The notes under the pieces were generated by a model. It had not been told where the DNA came from, ran no database searches, and saw only the letters and a program-made list of their open reading frames with translations. A program made the translations under genes and the position numbers. Of a stretch of 6,192 bases of DNA, positions 1 through 6,192 are shown piece after piece. Origin of the DNA: Tyzzerella sp. (GTDB lineage Bacteria > Bacillota > Clostridia > Lachnospirales > Anaerotignaceae); assembly GCA_019415525.1 (NCBI GenBank), contig DXZA01000016.1:1-6192 (forward strand), written 5' to 3'. Every line of letters starts with the position of its first letter. Positions within the stretch are counted from its first letter, which is position 1.

Positions 1-41
1 ATATATATAAGTACATATATTAATAATTTAATAGTTACTAA

Positions 42-1508
42 TTATTCAAAGTCTAAGCTATTATTTTCGATTACTTTTTTATACCAAAAGAAACTATCTT
101 TTTTATAACGATTATATGTTCCTTTACCATAGTCATCTACATCTACATAGATATATCCATATCTTTTTGACATTTGTTTAGTTGATTCAGATACTAAATC
201 TATACATGCCCAAGAAGTATATCCTAATAATTCTACACCATCTTCTATAATAGCATCTAACATAGCTTTAAAATGTTCTTTAAGATATTTAATACGATAT
301 TCATCATGCACCTTTTTATCTTCTGTCAAAATATCCTTCGCACCTAAACCATTTTCAACAACAAATAATGGTTTTCTATATCTATCATATAACTCAACAA
401 GTGATATTCTAAGTCCAATAGGGTCTATTTGCCATCCCCATTCACTAGTTTCAAGATATGGATTTTTTAAAGCTACTATTGTATTTCCAGATGTTTTCTC
501 AAATTCTTTATCTTCGCTTGATACACAAGATGACATATAATATGAGAATGAAACAAAATCTACTGGATAATCTTTCATAATTTTGTCATCATTTTCTTCC
601 TTAACAATATTTATATTATTATTTTTATAATATGAAAGAAGATATTTAGGATATTCTCCAAATACTTGTGTATCACTAAATGCATATATTTTTCTCATAA
701 ATTGTTGTGACATTAATATATCTTTTGGATTACATGTCATAGGATAATATGATAATTTTGTAATCATACACCCTACTTTAGAATCAGGAATAATTTCATG
801 ACAAATTTTTGTAGCTAATGCAGATGCCACAAATTGATGATGCATAGCTTGATAACAAACTTCTTCAAAATTTTTACCTTCAAATCTATCTTTTATAAGT
901 CCCCCTGTTGTATAAGGATGTCTTATAATACTATCTATTTCATTAAATGTTAACCAATATTTGACTTTATCTTTATAACGGTTACATATAGTTTTTACAA
1001 ATCTTTCAAAGAAAGTTATTAGATCTCTTGAATACCAACCATTATATTTTAACACAAGGTTAAGAGGTGGTTCATAATGTGACATTGTAACTAATGGTTC
1101 TATACCATATTTTAATAACTCATCAAATACATCATCATAAAATTTTAAACCTTCCTCATTAGGTGTAGCATCATCACCATTAGGAAAAATTCTTGACCAA
1201 GCAATAGACATTCTAAATGTTTTAAATCCCATTTCAGCCATTAAAGCTATATCCTCTTTATATCTATGATAAAAATCACTACCATGTCTTTTAGGATAGT
1301 TTACTTCATCATCTGGATTAGCCAATGCTTCTTCAATATCTTTTGTTGTGTATTCATTTAATTTAGCATATTCACTAACATCAATATCAAATCTTGCTCT
1401 TGCACAATCGGAAACTGACCAACCTTTACCGCCTTCATTCCAGCCGCCTTCAAACTGATTTGCAGCAGTTGCTCCACCCCACAAAAAACCTTCTGGAAAA
1501 CTTTTCAT
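42..1508 (-). CDS. bglA: GH1 6-phospho-beta-glucosidase (second copy)
   Basis: This 488-residue cytoplasmic GH1 enzyme is predicted to hydrolyse phosphorylated beta-glucosides to glucose-6-phosphate and an aglycone or glucose. The N-terminal signature FLWGGATAANQFEGGW starts at residue 8. The acid/base Glu190 lies in YWLTFNE and the nucleophile Glu385 in LFVVENG. The phospho-specific C-terminal group is present as CIDLVS (Ser440) followed by QMSKRYGYIYVD (Lys448, Tyr450). The length is complete and there is no signal peptide. GAAAGG (1520-1525) lies 11 nt before the ATG, and the start is 30 bp after the AEC stop, so the two are probably co-transcribed. Compared with the first copy, it differs at the residue before the VENG nucleophile, in the loop after the acid/base (IDSIIRHPYTTGG versus INNAFKIPFAAAG) and around residues 30-75. 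This suggests a different aglycone preference. No clear terminator is visible in the 41 bases left after the stop. Confidence 0.94.
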   Translation of the reverse strand: MKSFPEGFLWGGATAANQFEGGWNEGGKGWSVSDCARARFDIDVSEYAKLNEYTTKDIEEALANPDDEVNYPKRHGSDFYHRYKEDIALMAEMGFKTFRMSIAWSRIFPNGDDATPNEEGLKFYDDVFDELLKYGIEPLVTMSHYEPPLNLVLKYNGWYSRDLITFFERFVKTICNRYKDKVKYWLTFNEIDSIIRHPYTTGGLIKDRFEGKNFEEVCYQAMHHQFVASALATKICHEIIPDSKVGCMITKLSYYPMTCNPKDILMSQQFMRKIYAFSDTQVFGEYPKYLLSYYKNNNINIVKEENDDKIMKDYPVDFVSFSYYMSSCVSSEDKEFEKTSGNTIVALKNPYLETSEWGWQIDPIGLRISLVELYDRYRKPLFVVENGLGAKDILTEDKKVHDEYRIKYLKEHFKAMLDAIIEDGVELLGYTSWACIDLVSESTKQMSKRYGYIYVDVDDYGKGTYNRYKKDSFFWYKKVIENNSLDFE

Positions 1509-1538
1509 TTAATATCAAACCTTTCATAATAAATTTAT

Positions 1539-2471
1539 TTATACAAACATTAAATATATAAATATCATTACAGGTAATGTAATAATTAATAAACTAACAC
1601 CTATTACATTAATTATACTTGCATATTCTACATCTTTATTGTAACTTTGCACTATATTTACAATTGTAGTAGCCGGACTTGATGCCATTGCCATATATAT
1701 AATTAATAAAATTCCTTCTGCTCCTACCATAAAAGTTTTTAAATTCAAAAGTTTTATAACTAATAAATATATAATAGGTACTATAATTTGTCTTAATAAA
1801 ATTATTCCATAAATACGTTTATTATTTATTTTATCCTTTAAATTACAATTTGCCATAGAGCACCCTATTATTAACATACTCATAGGAGCAATCATACCAG
1901 AAAAACTATTCATAGTGCTTGATATAATAGAAGGAATTTTAATATTAAAAATAAATAAACATATACCTATTATAATAGCTATAACATTTTGATTTTTTAT
2001 AATTGATAATTTATCATTATTATTATTTTCACTAAGTAAACTCATACCATGTGTAAACATAAATAAAATTTGTACTATCATAAATGCACAGCTATATATT
2101 ACCATATCTGGTGAAAGAACACTTGTTACAAGTGGAATAAGCATTTCTCCAGAATTTGGATATGCTATTGTTGCTTGCTCTATTGTATTAAGTTTCAAAA
2201 TAATACTAAGCAATTTTGAAAATACCACTAAAAAAATATTACATATTAATGCAATAATAAAAGCAAAAATCATTCCATTTACAACATTTGGATTTCTTTC
2301 AATTTGAAAAGCATTAACTATTGTGCATGGCAAAACAACATATATAACTATTTTTGCAAGATATAAACCTGCATTATTTTTTATAATTTTTAAACGTATT
2401 AGAATAAATCCAACCAAAATCATAATAAACATAGATATTATTTGTTTAAAAATTAATATACCCAGTTCCAA
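1539..2471 (-). CDS. AEC-family transporter (auxin efflux carrier / malate permease-like)
   Basis: This is an integral membrane carrier of 310 residues if started at the TTG at 2471; an in-frame ATG at 2522 would give 327. About ten hydrophobic segments run through it. An N-terminal FKQIISMFIMILVGFIL helix is typical of bacterial AEC proteins. Helix-break motifs are YPNSGEMLIP at about 104-113 and AMASSPATT at about 261-269, with IAPMSMLIIG at about 194-203 between them. The family exports or exchanges organic anions such as malate or malonate, and includes plant PIN-like auxin carriers; the substrate here is unknown. Related proteins I recall often read NSGNLIIP where this one has an acidic Glu109, which would lie inside the membrane. 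The gene is flanked closely by two 6-phospho-beta-glucosidases, with only 30 bp to the next start, and it follows a stem-loop. Its codons look even richer in A/T than those of the PTS genes. A role in exporting an aglycone or fermentation acid is speculation. Confidence 0.85.
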   Translation of the reverse strand: MELGILIFKQIISMFIMILVGFILIRLKIIKNNAGLYLAKIVIYVVLPCTIVNAFQIERNPNVVNGMIFAFIIALICNIFLVVFSKLLSIILKLNTIEQATIAYPNSGEMLIPLVTSVLSPDMVIYSCAFMIVQILFMFTHGMSLLSENNNNDKLSIIKNQNVIAIIIGICLFIFNIKIPSIISSTMNSFSGMIAPMSMLIIGCSMANCNLKDKINNKRIYGIILLRQIIVPIIYLLVIKLLNLKTFMVGAEGILLIIYMAMASSPATTIVNIVQSYNKDVEYASIINVIGVSLLIITLPVMIFIYLMFV

Positions 2472-2488
2472 AATATAACCTTCTCTCT
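2469..2488 (-). promoter_or_regulatory. Ribosome site and TTG start that decide the AEC start
   Basis: On the transcribed strand AGAGAGAAGG (2488-2479) is followed by a 7-nt spacer and an in-frame TTG (2471-2469). This is the only good Shine-Dalgarno/start pair near the N-terminus. The upstream in-frame ATG at 2522 lies in the arm of a perfect stem-loop and has no purine-rich site at proper spacing before it. The residues that would be added (MSILFLRCSFLKREGYI) are translated from the hairpin and ribosome site, and they precede the point where AEC-like sequence starts (ELGILIFKQIISMF). Confidence 0.7.
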
Positions 2489-2492
2489 TTAG

Positions 2493-2524
2493 AAATGAGC
2501 ATCTTAAAAATAAGATGCTCATTT
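2493..2524 (-). terminator. Perfect 14-bp stem-loop, probable (leaky) terminator
   Basis: The left arm at 2493-2506 and right arm at 2511-2524 are perfect complements around a four-base loop (AAAA on the plus strand, UUUU in the transcript). The core is GAGCATCTTA / TAAGATGCTC. The stem begins 16 bp after the stop of the first GH1 gene and ends 5 nt before the purine-rich ribosome site of the AEC gene, which is where an intergenic terminator would sit. The run of T after the stem on the transcribed strand is short (ATTTCT), so termination is probably incomplete. It may instead protect the 3' end of the upstream message. If the AEC gene were started at the ATG at 2522, this hairpin would fall inside its coding region, which argues against that start. 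Confidence 0.6.
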
Positions 2525-2540
2525 AATACTTCATAGAATT

Positions 2541-4019
2541 TTATAAAAATTCACCATTTGTTTCTATTACTTTTTTATAATAATCATAACTTGCTTTCTT
2601 TGTTCTATGTAAATCGCCTGTTCCATCATTAAACCTATCTACATAAATAAAGCCATAGCGTTTTTTCATTTCTCCTGTTCCAGCAGAAACAATATCTATT
2701 GATCCCCACCATAAATAACCCATAACTTCACAACCATCATCTATTGCTTTCGCTAATTCTTCAATATGCATTTTTAAATATTTAACTCTATCTGGGTCAT
2801 CAATTACTCCATTTTCTTCTGTTTCATCAAGACCAATACCATTCTCAACTGGGAATAATGGTAATTCATATCTATCATACAATTCATTACATACATATCT
2901 AAATCCTACTGGGTCAATAGGCCATTTCCAAGGTTCTGGACTTGTTTCTTTTAAAAATGGATTTGATAAACCTATTGCTCCACCTGTATCTGATTTCATT
3001 TCAACATCACAAGCATATACTGCACTTCTATAATAGCTAAATGCTATATAATCATTTGTATATTTTGCTAATAATTCAATGTCTCCAGCTTCCATAACAG
3101 GTTTACAGTTATTCTTTTCCCAAGTTTTTAATATGTAATTAGGATAATGTCCTCTACACATTACATCTGTATAGAAATAATGATTTCTTTTAAATAAACT
3201 TGCACCAACTACATTTTCTGGATTACAATCTTTTGCATATGTTGCTATGTGAGAAAAACTGCACATAACACCCATTTTTGCATTTGGGTCTATTTCTCTA
3301 CAAGCCTTAACAGCTAAAGAATTTGCTATAAACATATGATGACAAGCCTGATATATCATTTTATCATCAACATCTTTCATAGGTTCATCTGGATTGCTTG
3401 GTGGGAATGATATAACTCCAGCTGCAGCAAATGGAATTTTAAATGCATTGTTTATTTCATTAAATGTAAGCCAATATTTTACTTTTCCTTTATATCTTTC
3501 TATTACAGTACGTGCATATTTTTCAAAGAATTTAACTAATTTTCTATTTGTCCAACCACCATATTCTGCTACTAATGCAAGTGGTGTTTCATAATGACTT
3601 AATGTTATTACAGGTTCCATTCCAAGTTTTATCATTTCATCGAATAAAGCATCATAAAACTCTAACCCTTTTTCACAAGCTGTATCCTCATCACCTCTTG
3701 GAAAAATTCTAGCCCAAGATATACTTGTTCTAAAAGCTTTAAATCCCATATCTGCCATTAATTTTAAATCTTCTTTAAATCTATGATAAAAATCTATACC
3801 TTCATGACTTAAATATGTAGCATTTTCGTCTAAATCCATTTCCCATTGGTTTAATTTTTCATTCCACTTTAAAGATGGTTTTCTACCAGATTTAATTATA
3901 CCAACAACAACATCTGTAACATTTGGTAATTTCCCATCTTCTAACCAGACACCTTCGCACTGATTTGCTGCAACAGCTCCACCCCATAAAAAGTCTTTTG
4001 GGAATTTATTTGTACTCAT
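2541..4019 (-). CDS. bglA: GH1 6-phospho-beta-glucosidase (first copy)
   Basis: This 492-residue cytoplasmic glycoside hydrolase family 1 enzyme should cleave beta-glucoside-6-phosphates delivered by the PTS, giving glucose-6-phosphate plus glucose or an aglycone. The N-terminal GH1 signature FLWGGAVAANQCEG covers about 10-23. The acid/base Glu188 lies in YWLTFNE and the nucleophile Glu392 in FPVENG. Phospho-substrate specificity is indicated near the C-terminus: the NFEW motif of ordinary beta-glucosidases is replaced by IDIVS (Ser445), followed by MKKRYGFIYVD with Lys453 and Tyr455, the family's phosphate-binding group. The length is normal and there is no signal peptide. AGGAGG at 4030-4035 lies 10 nt before the ATG. 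The gene sits 151 bp after IIC, past a hairpin, and a second stem-loop lies 16 bp after its stop. It is paralogous to the GH1 gene at 42-1508 but clearly divergent, so the two are not a recent duplicate. Confidence 0.95.
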   Translation of the reverse strand: MSTNKFPKDFLWGGAVAANQCEGVWLEDGKLPNVTDVVVGIIKSGRKPSLKWNEKLNQWEMDLDENATYLSHEGIDFYHRFKEDLKLMADMGFKAFRTSISWARIFPRGDEDTACEKGLEFYDALFDEMIKLGMEPVITLSHYETPLALVAEYGGWTNRKLVKFFEKYARTVIERYKGKVKYWLTFNEINNAFKIPFAAAGVISFPPSNPDEPMKDVDDKMIYQACHHMFIANSLAVKACREIDPNAKMGVMCSFSHIATYAKDCNPENVVGASLFKRNHYFYTDVMCRGHYPNYILKTWEKNNCKPVMEAGDIELLAKYTNDYIAFSYYRSAVYACDVEMKSDTGGAIGLSNPFLKETSPEPWKWPIDPVGFRYVCNELYDRYELPLFPVENGIGLDETEENGVIDDPDRVKYLKMHIEELAKAIDDGCEVMGYLWWGSIDIVSAGTGEMKKRYGFIYVDRFNDGTGDLHRTKKASYDYYKKVIETNGEFL

Positions 4020-4054
4020 TTTATTCTATCCTCCTATAATTAAAATATAAAATA

Positions 4055-4122
4055 GAGGCAACTAAATATAACAGTCATATAATACTTTTTTGTATAATAA
4101 AATACTGTATCATAGTTGCCTC
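4055..4122 (-). promoter_or_regulatory. 68-nt imperfect hairpin between IIC and first GH1 gene
   Basis: Perfect 10-bp inverted arms, GAGGCAACTA (4055-4064) and TAGTTGCCTC (4113-4122), enclose 48 nt. Inside them, ACAGT (4071-4075) pairs with ACTGT (4104-4108) and ATAC (4082-4085) with GTAT (4092-4095), with extra A-U pairs around two mismatches. The whole RNA can therefore fold into one long imperfect stem closed by a six-base loop. On the transcribed strand the stem is followed by the T-rich stretch TATTTTATATTTTAATT, then by the AGGAGG ribosome site (4030-4035) of the GH1 gene. It could be a leaky terminator or attenuator, a 3' stabilising hairpin for the PTS message, or a processing site that uncouples PTS and hydrolase levels. 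An operator with arms spaced for looping is also possible. No BglG/LicT-type antiterminator site is recognisable. The hairpin is seen directly; its role is inferred. Confidence 0.55.
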
Positions 4123-4170
4123 AAAAATTAGTTAAAATAAAATTTATATATCACTTAAAATTTTTATAAT

Positions 4171-5469
4171 TTATTCTTGTTCTTTTTTGTATTGTCTATT
4201 TGACATTAATACAAATGGTGTATATAATAACACACCTAATGCTAATATAATAAGCTGTAAAACAACACCTTGCCATCCATGTCCAATAAATGCACTAACT
4301 ATAATTGGAAAACCAAAAGGAACATCTACTGTATTACATGGAACAAAACCTATACTAGTTGCAAATAATAAACTTGCTGTTGCAACTCCAGCACTTAAAA
4401 TAAAAGGAATAACATATGTAACATTTAATACTAATGGTAAACCAAATACAACTGGTTCTGAAATACCAAATAATGTAGGTATAAATCCTAATTTTGCTAC
4501 TGCTCTTTCATCATCTCTTTTTGAGAATAATAATATAGCAATTACTAATGAAAGTACTAATCCTGCACCACCTACAACTATAAATGATACTAATGAACCA
4601 TAAGTTATAGGCTGATTTGGTACACCACCAGCTGCTGCTGTGGCAATATTTGCTGCAATAGCACTAGCTATTAATGGATTACGAATAGGTGTTATAATCA
4701 TATTACCATGTATACCTAAGAACCAGAATACTTGTGCAATCATAAATATTGCAATAGCTCCTACCGGACTTTGGAAAATAGCTTCCAATGGTGCTTGGAA
4801 AGCACTATAAATCCAGTCGTTCATATATACACCTGTTAATAAATAGAATAATCTTCCTACTACACCAACAACTACCAATGAAATTAATATAGGGATTAAT
4901 GTATTAAAACTTTGTGCAATAGCATGTGGAACTGATGATGGCATTTTAATTTTAATTTTTTCCACCTTCATTAATCCTGAGAATAATTCCGATACTACAA
5001 TAGAAATAATCATTGCTATAAATAAACCTTGTGCACCAATAGCTGAACCTGGAAGTCCTGCTCCTGAAACTGCTTCTTCTAAACCTTCAACAGCTATTGT
5101 TACTGTTTGTGGTACAACACATATATATGCTGCTAAAGAAATTATTGCACATATATGTTCTGGTACTTTATTTTTCTTTGCCATTTCAAGTCCTATAAGA
5201 AAACAAATAGGTAACGCCATAATTGATAATGTGGCAAAATTTATTGCTGTAAATGCACTTGAAAGTTTAGCTAAACTAGGTATAAACATAGCTAAACCTG
5301 TTGTAGTTGAACAAATTAATGTATTAAATAAACTTGCAAATGAACCAACAATAATGAATGGCATAAATGTTGTAAATGCATTTTTTATTGCACCTAAATA
5401 CTTATTATCATCAACTTTTTCAGCAATAAGCATTAATCCATCTTCAAATTTTTCTCTTAAATTTGCCAT
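4171..5469 (-). CDS. celB: PTS lactose/cellobiose-family EIIC permease
   Basis: This 432-residue membrane EIIC binds and translocates the sugar, which IIB phosphorylates as it enters. Many hydrophobic segments run from about residue 30 to 420, with a short cytoplasmic N-terminus and a charged tail (NRQYKKEQE). Two family hallmarks are present: WFLGIHGN at about 249-256, where His254 corresponds to the substrate-site His of structurally known ChbC, and GISEPVVFGLP at 335-345, where Glu338 corresponds to the essential Glu. The length fits the usual 420-450. The motif after the last hairpin is a variant: VPCNTVDVPFGFP replaces the more common VPWTTP-type motif, so the preferred sugar may differ from plain cellobiose. 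The start overlaps the IIB stop by one base, and its ribosome site (AAGGGCGGTG within IIB) is only moderate, so translation probably depends on coupling. The nearest downstream gene begins 151 bp away, past a hairpin. Confidence 0.95.
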   Translation of the reverse strand: MANLREKFEDGLMLIAEKVDDNKYLGAIKNAFTTFMPFIIVGSFASLFNTLICSTTTGLAMFIPSLAKLSSAFTAINFATLSIMALPICFLIGLEMAKKNKVPEHICAIISLAAYICVVPQTVTIAVEGLEEAVSGAGLPGSAIGAQGLFIAMIISIVVSELFSGLMKVEKIKIKMPSSVPHAIAQSFNTLIPILISLVVVGVVGRLFYLLTGVYMNDWIYSAFQAPLEAIFQSPVGAIAIFMIAQVFWFLGIHGNMIITPIRNPLIASAIAANIATAAAGGVPNQPITYGSLVSFIVVGGAGLVLSLVIAILLFSKRDDERAVAKLGFIPTLFGISEPVVFGLPLVLNVTYVIPFILSAGVATASLLFATSIGFVPCNTVDVPFGFPIIVSAFIGHGWQGVVLQLIILALGVLLYTPFVLMSNRQYKKEQE

Positions 5470-5786
5470 TATTTATTTTCACCGCCCTTGTGCATAGCTT
5501 CAGCCTGTTTTAAAATAGCTTCACCATCACATTTACCATAAGCACGAGCATCAATAACTTCAACAGTTGTTTTACCATCAACAATTTTTGTTACTTTTCT
5601 TTGTATATGACGAACCTGTGGTCCAAGTAATAAAACATCAAAATTACCTATTTCTTCTTCTATTTGACCTTGTTCAACAGCCCAAATTTTATAATCATCT
5701 TTTCCTTGTGCTTTTGCAACCTCTTGCATTTTTGAAACAACTAAACTTGTAGACATACCTGCACAGCAAGCTAACATAATTCTCAT
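5469..5786 (-). CDS. celA: PTS lactose/cellobiose-family EIIB component
   Basis: This 105-residue cytoplasmic EIIB carries phosphate from IIA to the incoming sugar at IIC. The N-terminus (MRIMLACCAGMSTSLVVSKM) is the phosphocysteine loop of the family. Cys7 aligns with the catalytic Cys of the C-S-A-G-M-S-T-S loop, and the next residue is Cys8 instead of the usual Ser. The LLLGPQVRH segment at about 53-61 is the other conserved IIB stretch. The length is typical. An AAAGGAGG site (5797-5804) lies 10 nt before the ATG, inside the end of the IIA gene, and the start overlaps the IIA stop as ATGA. The TAA stop shares one base with the IIC start (TAATG). This tight packing implies a fixed IIA:IIB:IIC unit. 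The symbol follows E. coli cel naming and the substrate is inferred. Confidence 0.94.
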   Translation of the reverse strand: MRIMLACCAGMSTSLVVSKMQEVAKAQGKDDYKIWAVEQGQIEEEIGNFDVLLLGPQVRHIQRKVTKIVDGKTTVEVIDARAYGKCDGEAILKQAEAMHKGGENK

Positions 5787-6121
5787 AATTCAAATTCCTC
5801 CTTTGATAATACTTTACTTAATAATTTATAAATGTGTATAAATTCCCTTGCTTGTTCAATCATAATCATTGCAGTAGTCAAATGATCTTGTGCATGAACC
5901 AAAATAATGTTTACTTCGCTTTTTTCTCCACCTGCTTCCTTTTGTATAAGCTCAGTTTGAGTTTCATGTGCTAAATGCAAATCCTCTTCTGCTTTTTTAA
6001 TAAGCTCTTCTGCTTCTTCAAAGTCAAATTCACGAGCCGCTTCTATAGCCATCAAAGAATTTGATTTTGAATTTCCAGCATTTAAAATCAATCCAAATGA
6101 TGTCTCATATAAATCTGTCAT
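5783..6121 (-). CDS. celC: PTS lactose/cellobiose-family EIIA component
   Basis: This is the 112-residue cytoplasmic EIIA of a lactose/N,N'-diacetylchitobiose/cellobiose-type phosphotransferase system. It takes phosphate from HPr and passes it to the IIB encoded just downstream. The family signature VHAQDHL is present near the C-terminus: His76 is the expected phospho-accepting histidine and Asp79 matches the metal-binding aspartate of the trimeric family. The rest is almost entirely alpha-helical and rich in Glu, Lys and Ala, as expected for the three-helix bundle. The length is close to the usual 100-115 residues. The ATG at 6121 is supported by a strong AAGGAAGGAG site at 6131-6140, 9 nt upstream. 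The stop codon overlaps the IIB start as ATGA, so translation is probably coupled. The sequence alone does not separate cellobiose from other beta-glucosides or chitobiose; the downstream GH1 genes favour beta-glucosides. The symbol follows E. coli cel naming. Confidence 0.93.
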   Translation of the reverse strand: MTDLYETSFGLILNAGNSKSNSLMAIEAAREFDFEEAEELIKKAEEDLHLAHETQTELIQKEAGGEKSEVNIILVHAQDHLTTAMIMIEQAREFIHIYKLLSKVLSKEEFEL

Positions 6122-6192
6122 TAGTAAATACTCCTTCCTTTTTTCTTTTTTTCTTAATTTTCTTTACACACATATAATATATTATTTATATT

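Noticed and set aside
21..46. 7-bp A/T-only inverted repeat at the end of the second GH1 gene
   Set aside because: Contains no G-C pair, overlaps the stop codon and has no T tail, so it is expected by chance in this composition and is not a credible terminator.
3394..3594. Open plus-strand frame inside the first GH1 gene
   Set aside because: Antisense to a strongly supported catalytic-domain coding region; no ribosome site and no recognisable protein features.
4055..4122. Miniature transposable element (10-bp terminal inverted repeats)
   Set aside because: The flanks are low-complexity A/T with no convincing target-site duplication, and copy number cannot be judged from one window. Kept only as an alternative explanation of the hairpin.
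4020..4170. BglG/LicT-type antiterminator (RAT) site
   Set aside because: The nested stem does not resemble the known RAT consensus and no antiterminator gene is present in the window.
4187..4603. 138-codon open plus-strand frame opposite IIC
   Set aside because: Shadow of the IIC reading frame; its composition (Thr, Asn, Pro rich) is what the reverse complement of a membrane protein gene gives.
5231..5752. Two open plus-strand frames opposite the IIC start and IIB
   Set aside because: Antisense to conserved PTS genes with clear active-site motifs; no independent support.
6122..6192. Possible promoter for the operon (TATTAT at about 6174-6179 on the minus strand) or a catabolite-response site
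   Set aside because: In such A/T-rich DNA a lone -10-like hexamer means little, the -35 region would lie at or beyond the window edge, and no CG-centred cre-like palindrome is visible. Only the AAGGAAGGAG ribosome site is convincing.

Overview
The window is about 70% A+T. All six genes lie on the minus strand, read from the right edge to the left. Purine-rich Shine-Dalgarno sites (AAGGAAGGAG, AAAGGAGG, AGGAGG) precede several of them. This suggests a low-GC, fermentative anaerobe of Firmicutes type (Clostridia or Erysipelotrichia-like); Fusobacteria cannot be excluded. The assignment is an inference from base composition and gene content, because the window has no rRNA or other taxonomic marker.

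Layout in transcription order: (1) a short leader at 6122-6192; (2) a translationally coupled lactose/cellobiose-family PTS made of IIA (6121-5783), IIB (5786-5469) and IIC (5469-4171), with ATGA and TAATG stop/start overlaps; (3) a 151-bp gap holding a 68-nt imperfect hairpin; (4) a GH1 6-phospho-beta-glucosidase (4019-2541); (5) a perfect 14-bp stem-loop (2493-2524); (6) an AEC-family (auxin efflux carrier-like) membrane carrier whose true start is probably a TTG at 2471; (7) a second, divergent GH1 6-phospho-beta-glucosidase (1508-42). The last 41 bases hold nothing recognisable.

Together the genes form a beta-glucoside catabolic cluster. The IIC channel with IIB and IIA imports a beta-linked disaccharide or aryl-beta-glucoside and phosphorylates it. 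The two GH1 enzymes cleave the 6-phospho-glucoside inside the cell to glucose-6-phosphate plus glucose or an aglycone. The unusual member is the AEC carrier placed between the two hydrolases; export of an aglycone or organic-acid product is a reasonable but unproven idea. The two hairpins divide the cluster into PTS, first hydrolase, and carrier plus second hydrolase, so expression may be graded along the operon. No regulator gene lies in the window.

Most of the window is a conventional sugar-utilisation operon. I see no clear evidence of a wholly new system. The points worth checking are the AEC carrier's context, its start codon, and the two hairpins.
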